Positions 1-8,560 of a stretch of DNA of 44,586 bases are shown here, in pieces (position 1 is the stretch's first letter; every line of letters starts with the position of its first letter). Both the position numbers and the translations under genes were made by a program. Source of the DNA: a virus; the IMG/VR virus record IMGVR_UViG_3300029319_000106, positions 1-44,586 of that record; one strand, written 5' to 3'. The notes under the pieces are model-generated. The model made no database searches and was not told the DNA's origin. It saw only the letters and a program-made list of their open reading frames with translations.

Positions 1-257
1 CTGGAGTGTCTAGTCTGTCCTTGTGCTGGATCTCCTAACACTTTTCCACCTCCGAATGTGGCGGTTGGGATCTTGCTAAGGAGACCATTCTTTGTTTTTG
101 CGGAAATAATTGATGACGTATCACCTACTATAGATGAGTTTGGAGCAAATTGTAGAATCCTATCAGGATAGAACTCTTGTTTGTTCTGTACATCTTTTAG
201 TAATTTTGATTCGCTATACTTCTTACTAGATCTACCTGCAAAAACTTCGTCTACCAT
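1..257 (-). CDS. Partial virion-region protein, N-terminal 85 residues only
   Basis: An open frame on the minus strand starts with ATG at 257-255 and runs off the left edge of the window without a stop. The ATG overlaps the stop of gp53 in a TAATG arrangement, so the two are probably translationally coupled. The visible part is Ser/Lys-rich at the start, then Gly-rich, with no motif I recognise. Its place directly downstream of gp53 and gp48 in the same operon suggests a baseplate or tail protein. That is inference from position only. Confidence 0.6.
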   Translation of the reverse strand, partial: MVDEVFAGRSSKKYSESKLLKDVQNKQEFYPDRILQFAPNSSIVGDTSSIISAKTKNGLLSKIPTATFGGGKVLGDPAQGQTRHS

Positions 258-556
258 TATACATTCAGATATTCATTCAACGTACTTTTTTTAGGAATAC
301 GTATCAGAACACCTGCCTTGAAAGACCAAATAGGATCTGTTACTATATCCATGTTACGATGTTGGAACACCCACCAAAGTTTTGATGTTCCATACAGGTC
401 ATGACTTAACAAGTCAGGCCGATGTTCGTAAAATGAATCGATCTCATAGACTACATCATCTTCATCAAATGCAAAAAGCCTTTTGTTTAACAATCCTAGT
501 GTTTCGGAGTCCATTGGAGTGTTGAGATATGGTGATTGTTTACTGTATGCTACCAT
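257..556 (-). CDS. gp53: Baseplate wedge subunit gp53
   Basis: This 99-residue protein resembles the T4 gp53 family of baseplate wedge proteins, which join wedges around the central hub. The recognisable pattern is an RPDLLSHDLYGT block followed by LWWVFQHRN, DPI and a terminal segment with G-V-L-I-R-I-P (residues about 46-90). It is shorter than T4 gp53 (about 196 residues), as expected if the C-terminal extension is absent. It overlaps the stop of gp48 by TAATG and the next gene by TAATG, so the three form one translationally coupled late unit. Confidence 0.8.
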   Translation of the reverse strand: MVAYSKQSPYLNTPMDSETLGLLNKRLFAFDEDDVVYEIDSFYEHRPDLLSHDLYGTSKLWWVFQHRNMDIVTDPIWSFKAGVLIRIPKKSTLNEYLNV

Positions 557-1494
557 TAGATAAATCCATCCTTGGTCAGTGACCCATTGGCAAAAGCCTT
601 AAGATCAAATTGATTTGAAATTTTGTTACGTGAGTACACAGGCAACACCGTAATTGTAATTAATGAATCTGTAGGAACTTTGTTTACCACACTTGCTTCA
701 CGTGCCATCAGTGGTTGTCTTTCATTATATTGTTTAGTTGCTGATATTTGGCCTGAATCTGCTCCACCACCCCTTCCAATATTGCTAATGTGTGGATTGG
801 CAGTTCCAGTAAACAAAGATGATGTGCTTGATGTCAGTCCAAGTGCATCAGTAGACGGGTTCAATTCAATCGAGATGTAATCAACATTTTGCCTGAATTC
901 AACAGTGAAGTCTGTAACCACACAAGGTACATTTGAAAACACATGATCGCCATATCCGTTCAGCCTACATATTGGTGGAGGATTACCTTTGTTTGTTTCT
1001 CCACCATAATACATTTTTGTAATTGTTCTTAAAAAATGCACAGTGCCGATCCATCTGCGTCCACTTGCTTGATCCTGCACAGGAAAATCTCCTGATATTG
1101 TAATTTGTTGCACCTGTGAATTTTGATAAGCATAATATGGAAAATTGTTATGTATAACGGCCCTTGCATCATAATTGGCTGTGTGTTGCAAATTAATAAA
1201 TGGTGTTGTAGGAAAACGCATTCCATTATCAGCCATCATTGTGTCAGGGAGCACAGGTGAGTTGGCCATTAATTGGTTAAAATGAGCTGGTGGCAAACTT
1301 AATTTGACGGCCCAATCTCCTGTGGAAGAAGGCGATCCAGCATTAGTATTGAGTCCACGCCTATCTAGACCCGCTATCCCTCCAGGAAATAATCCTGCCT
1401 GTGACAATCTTGCCTGCACAGCATTAAAGCCGCCAGTGCCCATTTGTCTTACGACTCTTCCAATATTTTGTAATGATTTCGTGAATATAGACAT
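556..1494 (-). CDS. gp48: Baseplate tail-tube cap protein, gp48-like
   Basis: This 312-residue protein carries sequence typical of the tube-like baseplate proteins that seed tail tube assembly in T4-like phages. Diagnostic stretches are LPDTMMADNGMRFPTTPFI (about residues 80-100), ISGDFPVQD, and a block with GTVHFLRTITKMYYG near residue 150. Gly/Ser-rich segments follow toward the C terminus. gp48 and gp54 share a tube fold, so gp54 is the alternative; gp48 fits better by length and by its place before gp53. The ATG lies 6 bases after a late-type octamer AATAAATA at 1501-1508, with no Shine-Dalgarno site, so the transcript may be leaderless. Confidence 0.7.
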   Translation of the reverse strand: MSIFTKSLQNIGRVVRQMGTGGFNAVQARLSQAGLFPGGIAGLDRRGLNTNAGSPSSTGDWAVKLSLPPAHFNQLMANSPVLPDTMMADNGMRFPTTPFINLQHTANYDARAVIHNNFPYYAYQNSQVQQITISGDFPVQDQASGRRWIGTVHFLRTITKMYYGGETNKGNPPPICRLNGYGDHVFSNVPCVVTDFTVEFRQNVDYISIELNPSTDALGLTSSTSSLFTGTANPHISNIGRGGGADSGQISATKQYNERQPLMAREASVVNKVPTDSLITITVLPVYSRNKISNQFDLKAFANGSLTKDGFI

Positions 1495-1541
1495 ATAAAA
1501 TATTTATTGCATAAATTAACACAGTAGTTTATAATAAGAAT
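1495..1541. promoter_or_regulatory. Divergent control region: late promoter for gp48, early promoter for gp55
   Basis: On the minus strand the late-type octamer AATAAATA occupies 1501-1508, 6 bases before the gp48 ATG. On the plus strand TTGCAT (1507-1512), a 17-base spacer and TATAAT (1530-1535) form a host-type promoter 6 bases before the gp55 ATG at 1542. The late octamer and the early -35 box overlap by two bases. Neither start has a Shine-Dalgarno site. Confidence 0.7.
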
Positions 1542-2336
1542 ATGCCTAAATCAAAATATCTTAACAACAAAGACCTGTTGCTAGAAATACACAAAAGCAA
1601 AAAAAAATACAGTTCATTTGTTGCTGATGAGGACAGTGATTTTGATATCATTGTACCAGACATCAAAAAAATTAACATAAGAAGTATAGCAGAAGCAAGA
1701 CGTAATCGAGTCAAAAAACTTGAAAAAGCCACGGGAGAAAAAATAAACCCTAAAACAATCACCAAACAAGACTTGGTGTTTCGTGTGATGACTTTCGATC
1801 ATGTACCTAATTCAAACAGGAAAAGCAAACCAAAAACCATAGCAGAATCAAAGGTTAAGTGTAATTTTCCTCCGTTCCAACACTATCGATTCGATGCGAA
1901 AGAAAAACTAAAATGCGTAGGCAAATCACACTGGAAGGGCGGCATGGCCAACGGACACTTTTCCGTGGATCATGGAGCAATGACTCCTAAACTTGCAAAA
2001 ATGTTTTTATTGTTGGTACAAAGATATGGTACCAGAGGTAACTGGCGTGGTTACACGTACAACGATGAAATGCAAGGACAGGCCCTGATGCAACTGTCAC
2101 AGATTGGTTTACAGTTTGATGAATCCAAATCAGAAAATCCATTTGCATATTACACAGCGGCAATAACAAATTCATTTACTAGAATATTAAATGTAGAAAA
2201 AAAGAATCAGGCACTGCGTGATGACTTACTACAAGAGAGTGGTATGATGCCATCACACACAAGGCAAATAGAACACGAATTAAACATAAAAGAATTACAG
2301 GCACAAGAAGATCAAAAATTCAGCAAAAAAAAGTAG
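1542..2336 (+). CDS. gp55: RNA polymerase sigma factor for late transcription, gp55-like
   Basis: gp55 is the phage sigma factor that directs host RNA polymerase to late promoters of the TATAAATA type. The conserved core is in the C-terminal half: a segment with LAKMFLLLVQRYGTRGNWRG, then YNDEMQGQAL and a NPFAYYTAAITNSFTRIL stretch (about residues 150-218), which matches the T4 gp55 region 2-like domain. The protein has 264 residues against 185 in T4; the extra length is a Lys-rich N-terminal region. A good host-type promoter ends 6 bases before the ATG, so the gene should be expressed early and probably from a leaderless message. Late octamers before the structural genes in this window are its expected targets. 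Confidence 0.88.
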   Translation: MPKSKYLNNKDLLLEIHKSKKKYSSFVADEDSDFDIIVPDIKKINIRSIAEARRNRVKKLEKATGEKINPKTITKQDLVFRVMTFDHVPNSNRKSKPKTIAESKVKCNFPPFQHYRFDAKEKLKCVGKSHWKGGMANGHFSVDHGAMTPKLAKMFLLLVQRYGTRGNWRGYTYNDEMQGQALMQLSQIGLQFDESKSENPFAYYTAAITNSFTRILNVEKKNQALRDDLLQESGMMPSHTRQIEHELNIKELQAQEDQKFSKKK

Positions 2337-2369
2337 ACTTGTTTTTTAATTTACAGTAAAATTACACAT
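2334..2369 (+). promoter_or_regulatory. Weak host-type promoter for gp47
   Basis: TAGACT (2334-2339), a 17-base spacer and TAAAAT (2357-2362) precede the gp47 ATG at 2370 by 7 bases. The -35 box matches the consensus at only four of six positions. Read-through from gp55 is an alternative. Confidence 0.4.
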
Positions 2370-3380
2370 ATGCAGACTTTTAAACGTGCGGCCGTTTTCA
2401 CTGACATACACTTTGGCAACAAAGGCAACTCGAGGCAGTTCAATCAAGACTGTGAAAGATTTGTAGACTGGTTTATCAAAGACGCACAATCACGCAACTG
2501 TGAAACATTCATATTCATGGGCGATTGGCATCATCACAGAGCCACCATTAACATAGACACATTAGGATATTCATTACGTGCATTAGAAAAACTTGCCAAT
2601 GCATTTGAACAAAGTTTTTTCATACTGGGTAATCATGACTTGTACTTCAAAGATTCAAGAGCAGTGAATTCAGTTGAATGGGCAAAAAATATTCCCAACT
2701 TACAAATTATTCATGAACCGTTGATAAAAGAGGACTGTGCGTTTATCCCTTGGTTAGTCGGAGATGAATGGAAGGAGCTCAAAGAGGCCAAATCTCTGCC
2801 GTACGTGTTTGGTCACTTTGAGTTGCCTTACTTCCTTATGAATGCAATGATTTCTATGCCAGACACAAATGAACTGAGAGCAGAACACTTGCAACATCAT
2901 GGTTATGTGTTTTCAGGACACTTCCACAAACGCCAAGTAAAAGGCAACATTCATTATATTGGTAATGCTTTTCCACACAATTATTCAGATGCAAATGATT
3001 TTGCCAGAGGCTACATGGAACTTGAATTTGGTGGAGATCCTTTGTATCATGATTGGCCTGACTGTCCGAAATATCAAACAGCAAAACTAAGTGAACTGTT
3101 ACACAGTTCTTCAATACTGCAAAAAAACAGTTATGTGCGAGTAGACATAGACACAGACATCACATATGAAGATTCAAACTTTGTTAAAGATACTTTTTTA
3201 AGACAATACAAATTGCGTGAAATGACTTTTATACAACAGCGAGACATGACACAGTATGATTCAACTGAGATGCCACAAGCATTTGAATCCATCGATGAAA
3301 TTGTGCATAACCAAATACAAGCAGTTGATTCTGAGCACTACGACAGTCATTTGTTACTTGAGATATACAAAAATTTATGA
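2370..3380 (+). CDS. gp47: Recombination endonuclease subunit gp47 (SbcD/Mre11-like)
   Basis: gp47 is the nuclease subunit of the gp46/gp47 complex that resects double-strand ends for recombination-dependent replication. All calcineurin-type phosphoesterase motifs are visible: DIH at 12-14, GDW near residue 51, GNHD near 86, GHFE near 149 and GHFHKR near 183. The length, 336 residues, is close to T4 gp47 (339). The stop overlaps the gp46 start (ATGA at 3377-3380), so the two subunits are translationally coupled, as expected for a fixed-stoichiometry complex. Confidence 0.95.
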   Translation: MQTFKRAAVFTDIHFGNKGNSRQFNQDCERFVDWFIKDAQSRNCETFIFMGDWHHHRATINIDTLGYSLRALEKLANAFEQSFFILGNHDLYFKDSRAVNSVEWAKNIPNLQIIHEPLIKEDCAFIPWLVGDEWKELKEAKSLPYVFGHFELPYFLMNAMISMPDTNELRAEHLQHHGYVFSGHFHKRQVKGNIHYIGNAFPHNYSDANDFARGYMELEFGGDPLYHDWPDCPKYQTAKLSELLHSSSILQKNSYVRVDIDTDITYEDSNFVKDTFLRQYKLREMTFIQQRDMTQYDSTEMPQAFESIDEIVHNQIQAVDSEHYDSHLLLEIYKNL

Positions 3381-5140
3381 TAAAACTAAAAACACTTACA
3401 GTGAAAAACTTTATGAGTGTGGGCAATGTAACACAGGCTCTTAATTTTGAGGGACATGAACTTACATTGGTGTTAGGACAAAACATTGATCTTGGTGGCG
3501 ATGATGCTGGATCAAGGAATGGCACTGGTAAGACAACAATACTAAATGCACTGTCTTTTGCACTGTTTGGTGACGCACTTACCAATATCAAAAGAGATAA
3601 TCTTGTAAACAAAACAAACGGCAAAAACATGTTGGTGTCTTGTGAATTTGAAATACAAGGCAAACAGTATAAAATTGAACGTGGACGAAAACCTGCTGTT
3701 ATAAAATTTTATGTGGATGGACAAGAAGAATCAGATGATGAAGCACAAGGTGATTCACGCGAAACACAAAAAGACATAACAAAAATATTGGGCATGAGTC
3801 ACATCATGTTCCAAAACATTGTTGCACTGCACACATATTCACCTCCTTTCTTTGGATTAAAAGCGGCAGAACAAAAAGATATTATTGAACAACTGCTAGG
3901 AATAACTGTGCTATCTGAGAAAGCAGAGGTATTGAAAGAAGAGACAAAAGAGACCAAAGAAGTAATCAAAGAAGAAGAAATACGTTTGGATACAATAGAA
4001 CGCAACAATGAAAAAATACAATCATCCATAGACACATTAAAAATAAGAAGCAGTGCATGGCGTACAACACAAGATGAAGAAATAAGCAAACTTACAAAAT
4101 CTTTAGAAGAACTAATGAAAGTGGATATCAAATCAGAGATTGAAAAACACAAACAGTTAGAATCATACAGAGAAAATTATGAGAAGAAAAGAACATGGGA
4201 ACGTGAACTTAGCACTGTGCAAACAGCAATAAAACAATCAACCAAACAACTCACAGACATATTAGCAAACATTGAAAAAACAGCAGACAACACTTGTCCA
4301 ACCTGTGGTGCTACAATGGAAGATGTCAAACATCAAGAACTAATCAAAAAATACACAGACGACCAAACACAGTTTGAAAAATACATTGAAGAATTAGTGG
4401 AACAAGAAACAAAACTGTCTGGTAAAATACAAAGCATAGGTGATCTTGTACAACCAAACACATATTATGAAACTGCACAGGAGGCTTACAAACATGAAAA
4501 CACAGTTGGTTATCTTGGTGAACAACTAGAAACTAAAACACAAGAATCTGATCCATATGCAGATCAAATAGATGAATTAAAAACTTCAGCAGTGCAAGAG
4601 TTGTCTTATGATAAAATGAACAACTTGCGTAAACTGCAAGATCATCAAGAGTTTTTATACAAACTGTTAACATCAAAAGATTCGTTTGTGCGTAAAAAAG
4701 TGATTGATCAAAACTTGACTTATTTAAATGCAAGATTGGCATACTATCTAAACAAAACTGGCTTGCCGCATGAGGTTGTGTTCCAATCAGATCTCAGTGT
4801 AGAAATAACTGAACTTGGTAGAGACTTAGACTTTGATAATCTAAGCAGAGGCGAACGTAATAGACTGACACTTAGTTTATGTTGGGCATTCAGAGACGTG
4901 TGGGAAATGTTATATCATGGAATCAACACAATGTTTATAGATGAATTGGTTGATTCTGGCATGGACACAGCTGGAGTTGAAAATGCAATTAGCATATTGA
5001 AACAAATATCACGTGAGCGACACAAGAACATTTATCTTATTTCACACAGAGATGAATTGCAAGGACGTGTTAATAGTGTGTTGAAAGTCACTAAAGAGGG
5101 TGGTTTTACATCCTACGCATTCACAGATACAGTAACATAA
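3377..5140 (+). CDS. gp46: Recombination endonuclease subunit gp46 (SbcC/Rad50-like ATPase)
   Basis: This is the SMC-like ATPase partner of gp47. The Walker A motif NGTGKTT is at about 48-54. Two long charged coiled-coil arms surround a CPTC zinc hook at about residues 306-309. The ABC signature LSRGERNR is near 488 and the Walker B segment MFIDE near 518. The length, 587 residues, is close to T4 gp46 (560). The start overlaps the gp47 stop by ATGA. The gene ends 3 bases before the stop of the convergent gene at 5144, leaving no room for a terminator. Confidence 0.95.
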   Translation: MIKLKTLTVKNFMSVGNVTQALNFEGHELTLVLGQNIDLGGDDAGSRNGTGKTTILNALSFALFGDALTNIKRDNLVNKTNGKNMLVSCEFEIQGKQYKIERGRKPAVIKFYVDGQEESDDEAQGDSRETQKDITKILGMSHIMFQNIVALHTYSPPFFGLKAAEQKDIIEQLLGITVLSEKAEVLKEETKETKEVIKEEEIRLDTIERNNEKIQSSIDTLKIRSSAWRTTQDEEISKLTKSLEELMKVDIKSEIEKHKQLESYRENYEKKRTWERELSTVQTAIKQSTKQLTDILANIEKTADNTCPTCGATMEDVKHQELIKKYTDDQTQFEKYIEELVEQETKLSGKIQSIGDLVQPNTYYETAQEAYKHENTVGYLGEQLETKTQESDPYADQIDELKTSAVQELSYDKMNNLRKLQDHQEFLYKLLTSKDSFVRKKVIDQNLTYLNARLAYYLNKTGLPHEVVFQSDLSVEITELGRDLDFDNLSRGERNRLTLSLCWAFRDVWEMLYHGINTMFIDELVDSGMDTAGVENAISILKQISRERHKNIYLISHRDELQGRVNSVLKVTKEGGFTSYAFTDTVT

Positions 5141-5143
5141 TTA

Positions 5144-5842
5144 TTATCTGATATAATCAATATCCAGTGTTTTAAAAACTTTCAGCAACTGAGTAGTATT
5201 ATTATGAGCACTTTGATCTGTATAAGACAGAGTGTTGTGTAATGCTTCATATAGGGGATCTATTTTATCATAATTAAAATTTTTATTAGAGTACTTTTCA
5301 ACTTTTTGTAATTGGTTAATAAATTCAACTTTGTTGTGAAAACAAGATATAGGAAATGGCAAACAATTTTTTGGCGTTTTTCTCTGTAACATATATTCAT
5401 TCAACAAATGATTTCTATACCAACGTCTTAAACTTCGATAATTAGCGGTGCCATCTCCTTGTTTTTTAATACTTAAATATGGACTATCCTTGAGAAGATC
5501 ACAAATAGGAGCCCATCGCCATGGATGCATTTCAAATTCTTGAATATCTATTCCTTTTTTATAATGTGCAAAAAACCTCTCTCTACTAATTACTCCTCTG
5601 GTGCAAACATTATAAGCCCATAGCATTGGCTTATCTTTTACTAACCAGATACCACCATTGAGATTTTCTTCTATATCTCTGAATTTAGGATTTGATCTAA
5701 AGTCTAAGTGTTGCCATTCTTTGTTTCTCCAAAAATCGAAAATCGGCACGTTCCTTTGTATTTCAGATTTCCCTACTAATACATTCAAAGCCATAGTTAG
5801 GAAAAAACCGTGTTCTCCATGATCATTATAAATTGTAATCAT
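5144..5842 (-). CDS. Protein of unknown function with N-terminal HGEHGFFL motif
   Basis: I do not recognise this protein of about 232 residues. It is rich in Trp, Tyr, His and Asn. Its N terminus, with DHGEHGFFLTMALN, resembles the N terminus of the unknown protein at 37192-37971 (HRGEGGDFLMALLN), so the two may belong to one family. An upstream ATG at 5869 would add nine residues, but it lies inside the -35 box of the promoter for the gene at 5898. I prefer the ATG at 5842, which follows an octamer GGTAATTA (5848-5855) by 5 bases, matching the spacing used elsewhere in this window. No membrane segment or signal peptide is evident. Confidence 0.7.
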   Translation of the reverse strand: MITIYNDHGEHGFFLTMALNVLVGKSEIQRNVPIFDFWRNKEWQHLDFRSNPKFRDIEENLNGGIWLVKDKPMLWAYNVCTRGVISRERFFAHYKKGIDIQEFEMHPWRWAPICDLLKDSPYLSIKKQGDGTANYRSLRRWYRNHLLNEYMLQRKTPKNCLPFPISCFHNKVEFINQLQKVEKYSNKNFNYDKIDPLYEALHNTLSYTDQSAHNNTTQLLKVFKTLDIDYIR

Positions 5843-5847
5843 TAATG

Positions 5848-5855
5848 TAATTACC
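5848..5855 (-). promoter_or_regulatory. Late-like octamer variant GGTAATTA
   Basis: On the minus strand GGTAATTA ends 5 bases before the ATG at 5842. It differs from the GGTAAATA late octamers at one position, and two other genes in the window (starts at 19944 and 19971) use the same TAATTA variant with the same gap. Confidence 0.4.
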
Positions 5856-5862
5856 AAACAAA

Positions 5863-5897
5863 TTGACATTGTACAAAAATTGTGCTAAAATACTTGG
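5863..5897 (+). promoter_or_regulatory. Strong host-type promoter for the methyltransferase gene
   Basis: TTGACA (5863-5868, exact consensus), a 17-base spacer and TAAAAT (5886-5891) end 6 bases before the ATG at 5898. Transcription would start at or within a base or two of the start codon, and there is no Shine-Dalgarno site in the short gap. Confidence 0.75.
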
Positions 5898-6434
5898 ATG
5901 GAAGATAATTTAAAACAGTACTTCGGAGGCATATGGAAGCCAGATTGGGCCAAATTTGAACACAGTGGCTATCAATTGATTGAAAAAATAAATGATCTAA
6001 AACCAGAATCTGTTTTAGACATTGGATGTGGCTACAATGAACTTAAGGAACGTATTCCAAATTTATATGGTATTGATCCATATAATTCTGCGGCTGATGA
6101 AAAAGTGTCAATTGAAAACTTTAACTGTGGCACAAAACAATGGGATGTCGTACTTGCTTTAGGTAGTATAAATTTTGGCACTGAGTTTAAGGTGCGTAGA
6201 CAATTTAAAAAAGCAGTTAGTTTGTTAAAAAATAAAGGACACTTTTTTGGAAGGTTTAATCCAGGTTCAAGAATAGGTCATGCAGATCCTATTGCTGAAG
6301 GCATACAATTTTTTCCATGGAGCAAAAGTTATCTTAAAGATTTATGTTATGAATATTCTTTAGATGTGTTACAAATGGAAAATGACAATGCAAGAATATT
6401 TTTCCATGGCCAAAAACATTTAATGGGCACTTAA
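5898..6434 (+). CDS. Class I SAM-dependent methyltransferase-like protein
   Basis: The 178-residue protein has the SAM-binding motif I, VLDIGCGYNEL, near residues 39-49, an acidic end to the next strand (GIDPYN), and a WDVVLALGSINFG segment near residue 80 that fits motif IV of Rossmann methyltransferases. The substrate cannot be told from the sequence; a small molecule, glycan or protein is possible. It is a single-gene unit with its own host-type promoter, so probably early. Its stop TAA shares the palindrome TTAA at 6431-6434 with the stop of the convergent gene. Confidence 0.75.
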   Translation: MEDNLKQYFGGIWKPDWAKFEHSGYQLIEKINDLKPESVLDIGCGYNELKERIPNLYGIDPYNSAADEKVSIENFNCGTKQWDVVLALGSINFGTEFKVRRQFKKAVSLLKNKGHFFGRFNPGSRIGHADPIAEGIQFFPWSKSYLKDLCYEYSLDVLQMENDNARIFFHGQKHLMGT

Positions 6435-7105
6435 GAATTTTTAGAAGCAATTTTTACTTCTTCATCAAAACTTCCTTTGTCAGGACTAGACAAATATTTG
6501 CTATTTGTATTCTTTTTAATATAATCTTTAATCAAAGTTTCGTGGTTCCAAGCCACAGGAAAATCCAAGTTTTTTTCTAACGTTTTTAAATATGATCCTC
6601 CATAAAGATAAAGTAATTCAGTTGATATGTATTGCACATTTTCAATGCCTACATATTGTCCTATTCCTTCACACATTGTTTTATCAAAATTTTTGAACTG
6701 TTCAAGTGCAATAGGCGTTGTGTGTTTACCACGCACTCGTGTTTGTTGCATTTCTAAAATGTCTCTGTCACGTCCTATAATGCACATTTTGACTTCATTA
6801 AATTTTTGTTTTGCATGTTTAACAAAATCAGCATAGTTTGGAATCTGTGGTTGCTTGTTTTTAAAATATGGACATGATATTGAAGTCACATATTTGTTAC
6901 GTTCATTTAATTCAAGTTCGGACAGTTTGCTTGGCTCTTGCCAATATTCATTCATTGGCTCATCATGATGACCTTGCCATTCATCTTTCAACATAGGCCA
7001 ACCATTTACGGACGGGTGCATTGAAAATACCTTGGCCCATAAATGATTACCTGATCCTTGCGGACCTGTTACAATTAAAAGTTTACTTGGATTTGCTTTT
7101 TCCAT
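6431..7105 (-). CDS. P-loop protein, sulfotransferase/kinase-like
   Basis: The N terminus carries a phosphate-binding loop, TGPQGSGNHLWAK, at about residues 13-25, and the protein has 224 residues. The GSGNHLW form and the later GRDRDILEMQQTRVRG segment recall phage P-loop proteins of the sulfotransferase fold, which use a similar loop to hold PAPS. A nucleotide kinase is the alternative, and the substrate is unknown. The start lies inside the end of the symporter gene (23-base overlap in another frame) with no clear Shine-Dalgarno site, so translation is probably coupled to the symporter. The two genes may act together, for example on a sulfated or imported compound, but that is speculation. 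Confidence 0.6.
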   Translation of the reverse strand: MEKANPSKLLIVTGPQGSGNHLWAKVFSMHPSVNGWPMLKDEWQGHHDEPMNEYWQEPSKLSELELNERNKYVTSISCPYFKNKQPQIPNYADFVKHAKQKFNEVKMCIIGRDRDILEMQQTRVRGKHTTPIALEQFKNFDKTMCEGIGQYVGIENVQYISTELLYLYGGSYLKTLEKNLDFPVAWNHETLIKDYIKKNTNSKYLSSPDKGSFDEEVKIASKNS

Positions 7106-8525
7106 ACTGGCTTATTAACAATGTTAGCACAGGTGAGCCAAAGATTGCAATAAGTGTTCCAGTAAATGCTGTATCAGTGTATCCTAGTCTGCCCGACACA
7201 TATAATATTTCACCAATTGTTGCTGGTATTAATATTCCCCAAAACATGCCTTGTTCTGTGATCCATTGTGGCTTTAACACAGCAATCATCGATGGTAACC
7301 ACACAGATGCCCTTAATATTGCAAAGAATAAAAACAGATACACTAACTGCATGCCTGGAATATTTGCAACTAATATGCCCGCTATTGCTAAAGCAATCAT
7401 ACCATACCTTGCAGAACTTATAGGATTTCCTTTTTTGAATTGATTGTATATGTCATGTCCGGTCATGTTTGCTACAGATGCAAACTGTGAATCAAGAATA
7501 GCAACCAATCCTGCAAAAACCATAAAGGCAAATATGATCGATGCTATTGGAGGTAAAAATGTTCCTATCACTATGGCATTGGTCGTGCCTACCATCGAAC
7601 CTGGAATGTCCATGCCTGATCCTGCCGCTATGAAACCAAGCAGTCCCATACAGATAGGAATAACAATGAACACAAAAGAAGCAATGACATATGAAGGGAT
7701 AATTGATCCAACTTTGATAGAAAATGCTCTTTGATAGAAAGAGTTGTCACCCCATGGTCCGCCCATGTGTCCTAAGAATGCGGCCGCACCAAATCCAGTG
7801 AATATACCCCATGCAAATGATGTGCCAAATATTTGTCCGCCTAATCCTGTTTTACCACCAATACCTGCGGCAACCACATCCCAGCCACCTGCTGAAGAAA
7901 TTACCCATGGTACCAAAATAATAACACCAGTCCACACCACTAATATTTTTATGATCTCAGTGACCACTGTGGCTTTCAGTCCTGTTCTGAAAGAATAAAG
8001 TATTGCAACTCCTGCCATTAAGAATGTTGCCAGTGTGTAGTCCACTCCTGTCAAAACTTCAACAGTTTTTGACCCTGCTAACAAATTGATTGCAAATGCA
8101 CATGTGGCCAATATCATCATTTCAACCACAAAAAGACTCTGCACTCTGCCGGAGAAACGATCTCTTAGATAGCCTGAGAATGTAAATCCTTTTGGTTCAT
8201 TGTTTCTAATGCGTTTGGCAAAATAAGCAAATGCTCCTAGTGTTAGGAAGTTGCCCAAACAGAACCAAAACAGTCCTACTAATCCGTTCACATATGCCTG
8301 TTGAGCAGATATGAACAGTCCAGGTGCCCATAACCAAGCTGCCGCAACACTGAGTGAACCTTGGAAAGTGCCAAGTTCTCGTCTTGCAACTAAAAAAGAA
8401 GTTTTGTTGTCATTGTAACCCCGCGAAAAATAATAAGTCATCGCGAACGCAAATAACCCATATACCAACAAAATGTTGATCCCGGTACTGGCGGGAAACA
8501 GTGGGAATAAATTTGTTATATCCAT
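7083..8525 (-). CDS. Sodium:solute symporter (SSS family)
   Basis: The 480-residue protein is strongly hydrophobic throughout, with roughly a dozen membrane segments, and has the length of a complete SSS-family transporter. Typical features are the early YFSRGYND...FLVARRELG loop after the first helix, the WLWAPGLF segment, and the GGPWGDNSFYQRAFSIK loop near residue 253, which resembles loops in urea/amino-acid members of the family. The substrate cannot be assigned. Frame and helices are intact, so it is not a decaying fragment. The ATG at 8525 is preferred over an in-frame TTG two codons upstream because it sits 6 bases after TATAAT of a host-type promoter. A transporter in a T4-like phage is unusual and suggests that infected cells import a sodium-coupled solute. 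Confidence 0.85.
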   Translation of the reverse strand: MDITNLFPLFPASTGINILLVYGLFAFAMTYYFSRGYNDNKTSFLVARRELGTFQGSLSVAAAWLWAPGLFISAQQAYVNGLVGLFWFCLGNFLTLGAFAYFAKRIRNNEPKGFTFSGYLRDRFSGRVQSLFVVEMMILATCAFAINLLAGSKTVEVLTGVDYTLATFLMAGVAILYSFRTGLKATVVTEIIKILVVWTGVIILVPWVISSAGGWDVVAAGIGGKTGLGGQIFGTSFAWGIFTGFGAAAFLGHMGGPWGDNSFYQRAFSIKVGSIIPSYVIASFVFIVIPICMGLLGFIAAGSGMDIPGSMVGTTNAIVIGTFLPPIASIIFAFMVFAGLVAILDSQFASVANMTGHDIYNQFKKGNPISSARYGMIALAIAGILVANIPGMQLVYLFLFFAILRASVWLPSMIAVLKPQWITEQGMFWGILIPATIGEILYVSGRLGYTDTAFTGTLIAIFGSPVLTLLISQYGKSKSK

Positions 8526-8560
8526 ATGCAAATTATATACTATTTTGACATTTTGTCCAA
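8526..8560 (-). promoter_or_regulatory. Host-type promoter for the symporter
   Basis: On the minus strand TTGGAC (8560-8555), a 17-base spacer and TATAAT (8537-8532) end 6 bases before the ATG at 8525. The -35 box lies inside the 3' end of the upstream glycosyltransferase gene, so the symporter can be expressed apart from the glycan operon. Confidence 0.7.

Noticed and set aside
623-880. Open frame on the plus strand inside gp48
   Set aside because: It lies opposite a well-supported baseplate gene, has no promoter or ribosome site and no recognisable protein motif.
2336-2369. Terminator after gp55 (A-rich arm followed by a T-run)
   Set aside because: The possible stem is only A-T pairs with a large loop, too weak to call.
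5867-5869. ATG at 5869 as start of the unknown gene
   Set aside because: It lies within the -35 box of the promoter for the divergent gene, and the ATG at 5842 fits the spacing seen at other starts. It is not excluded.
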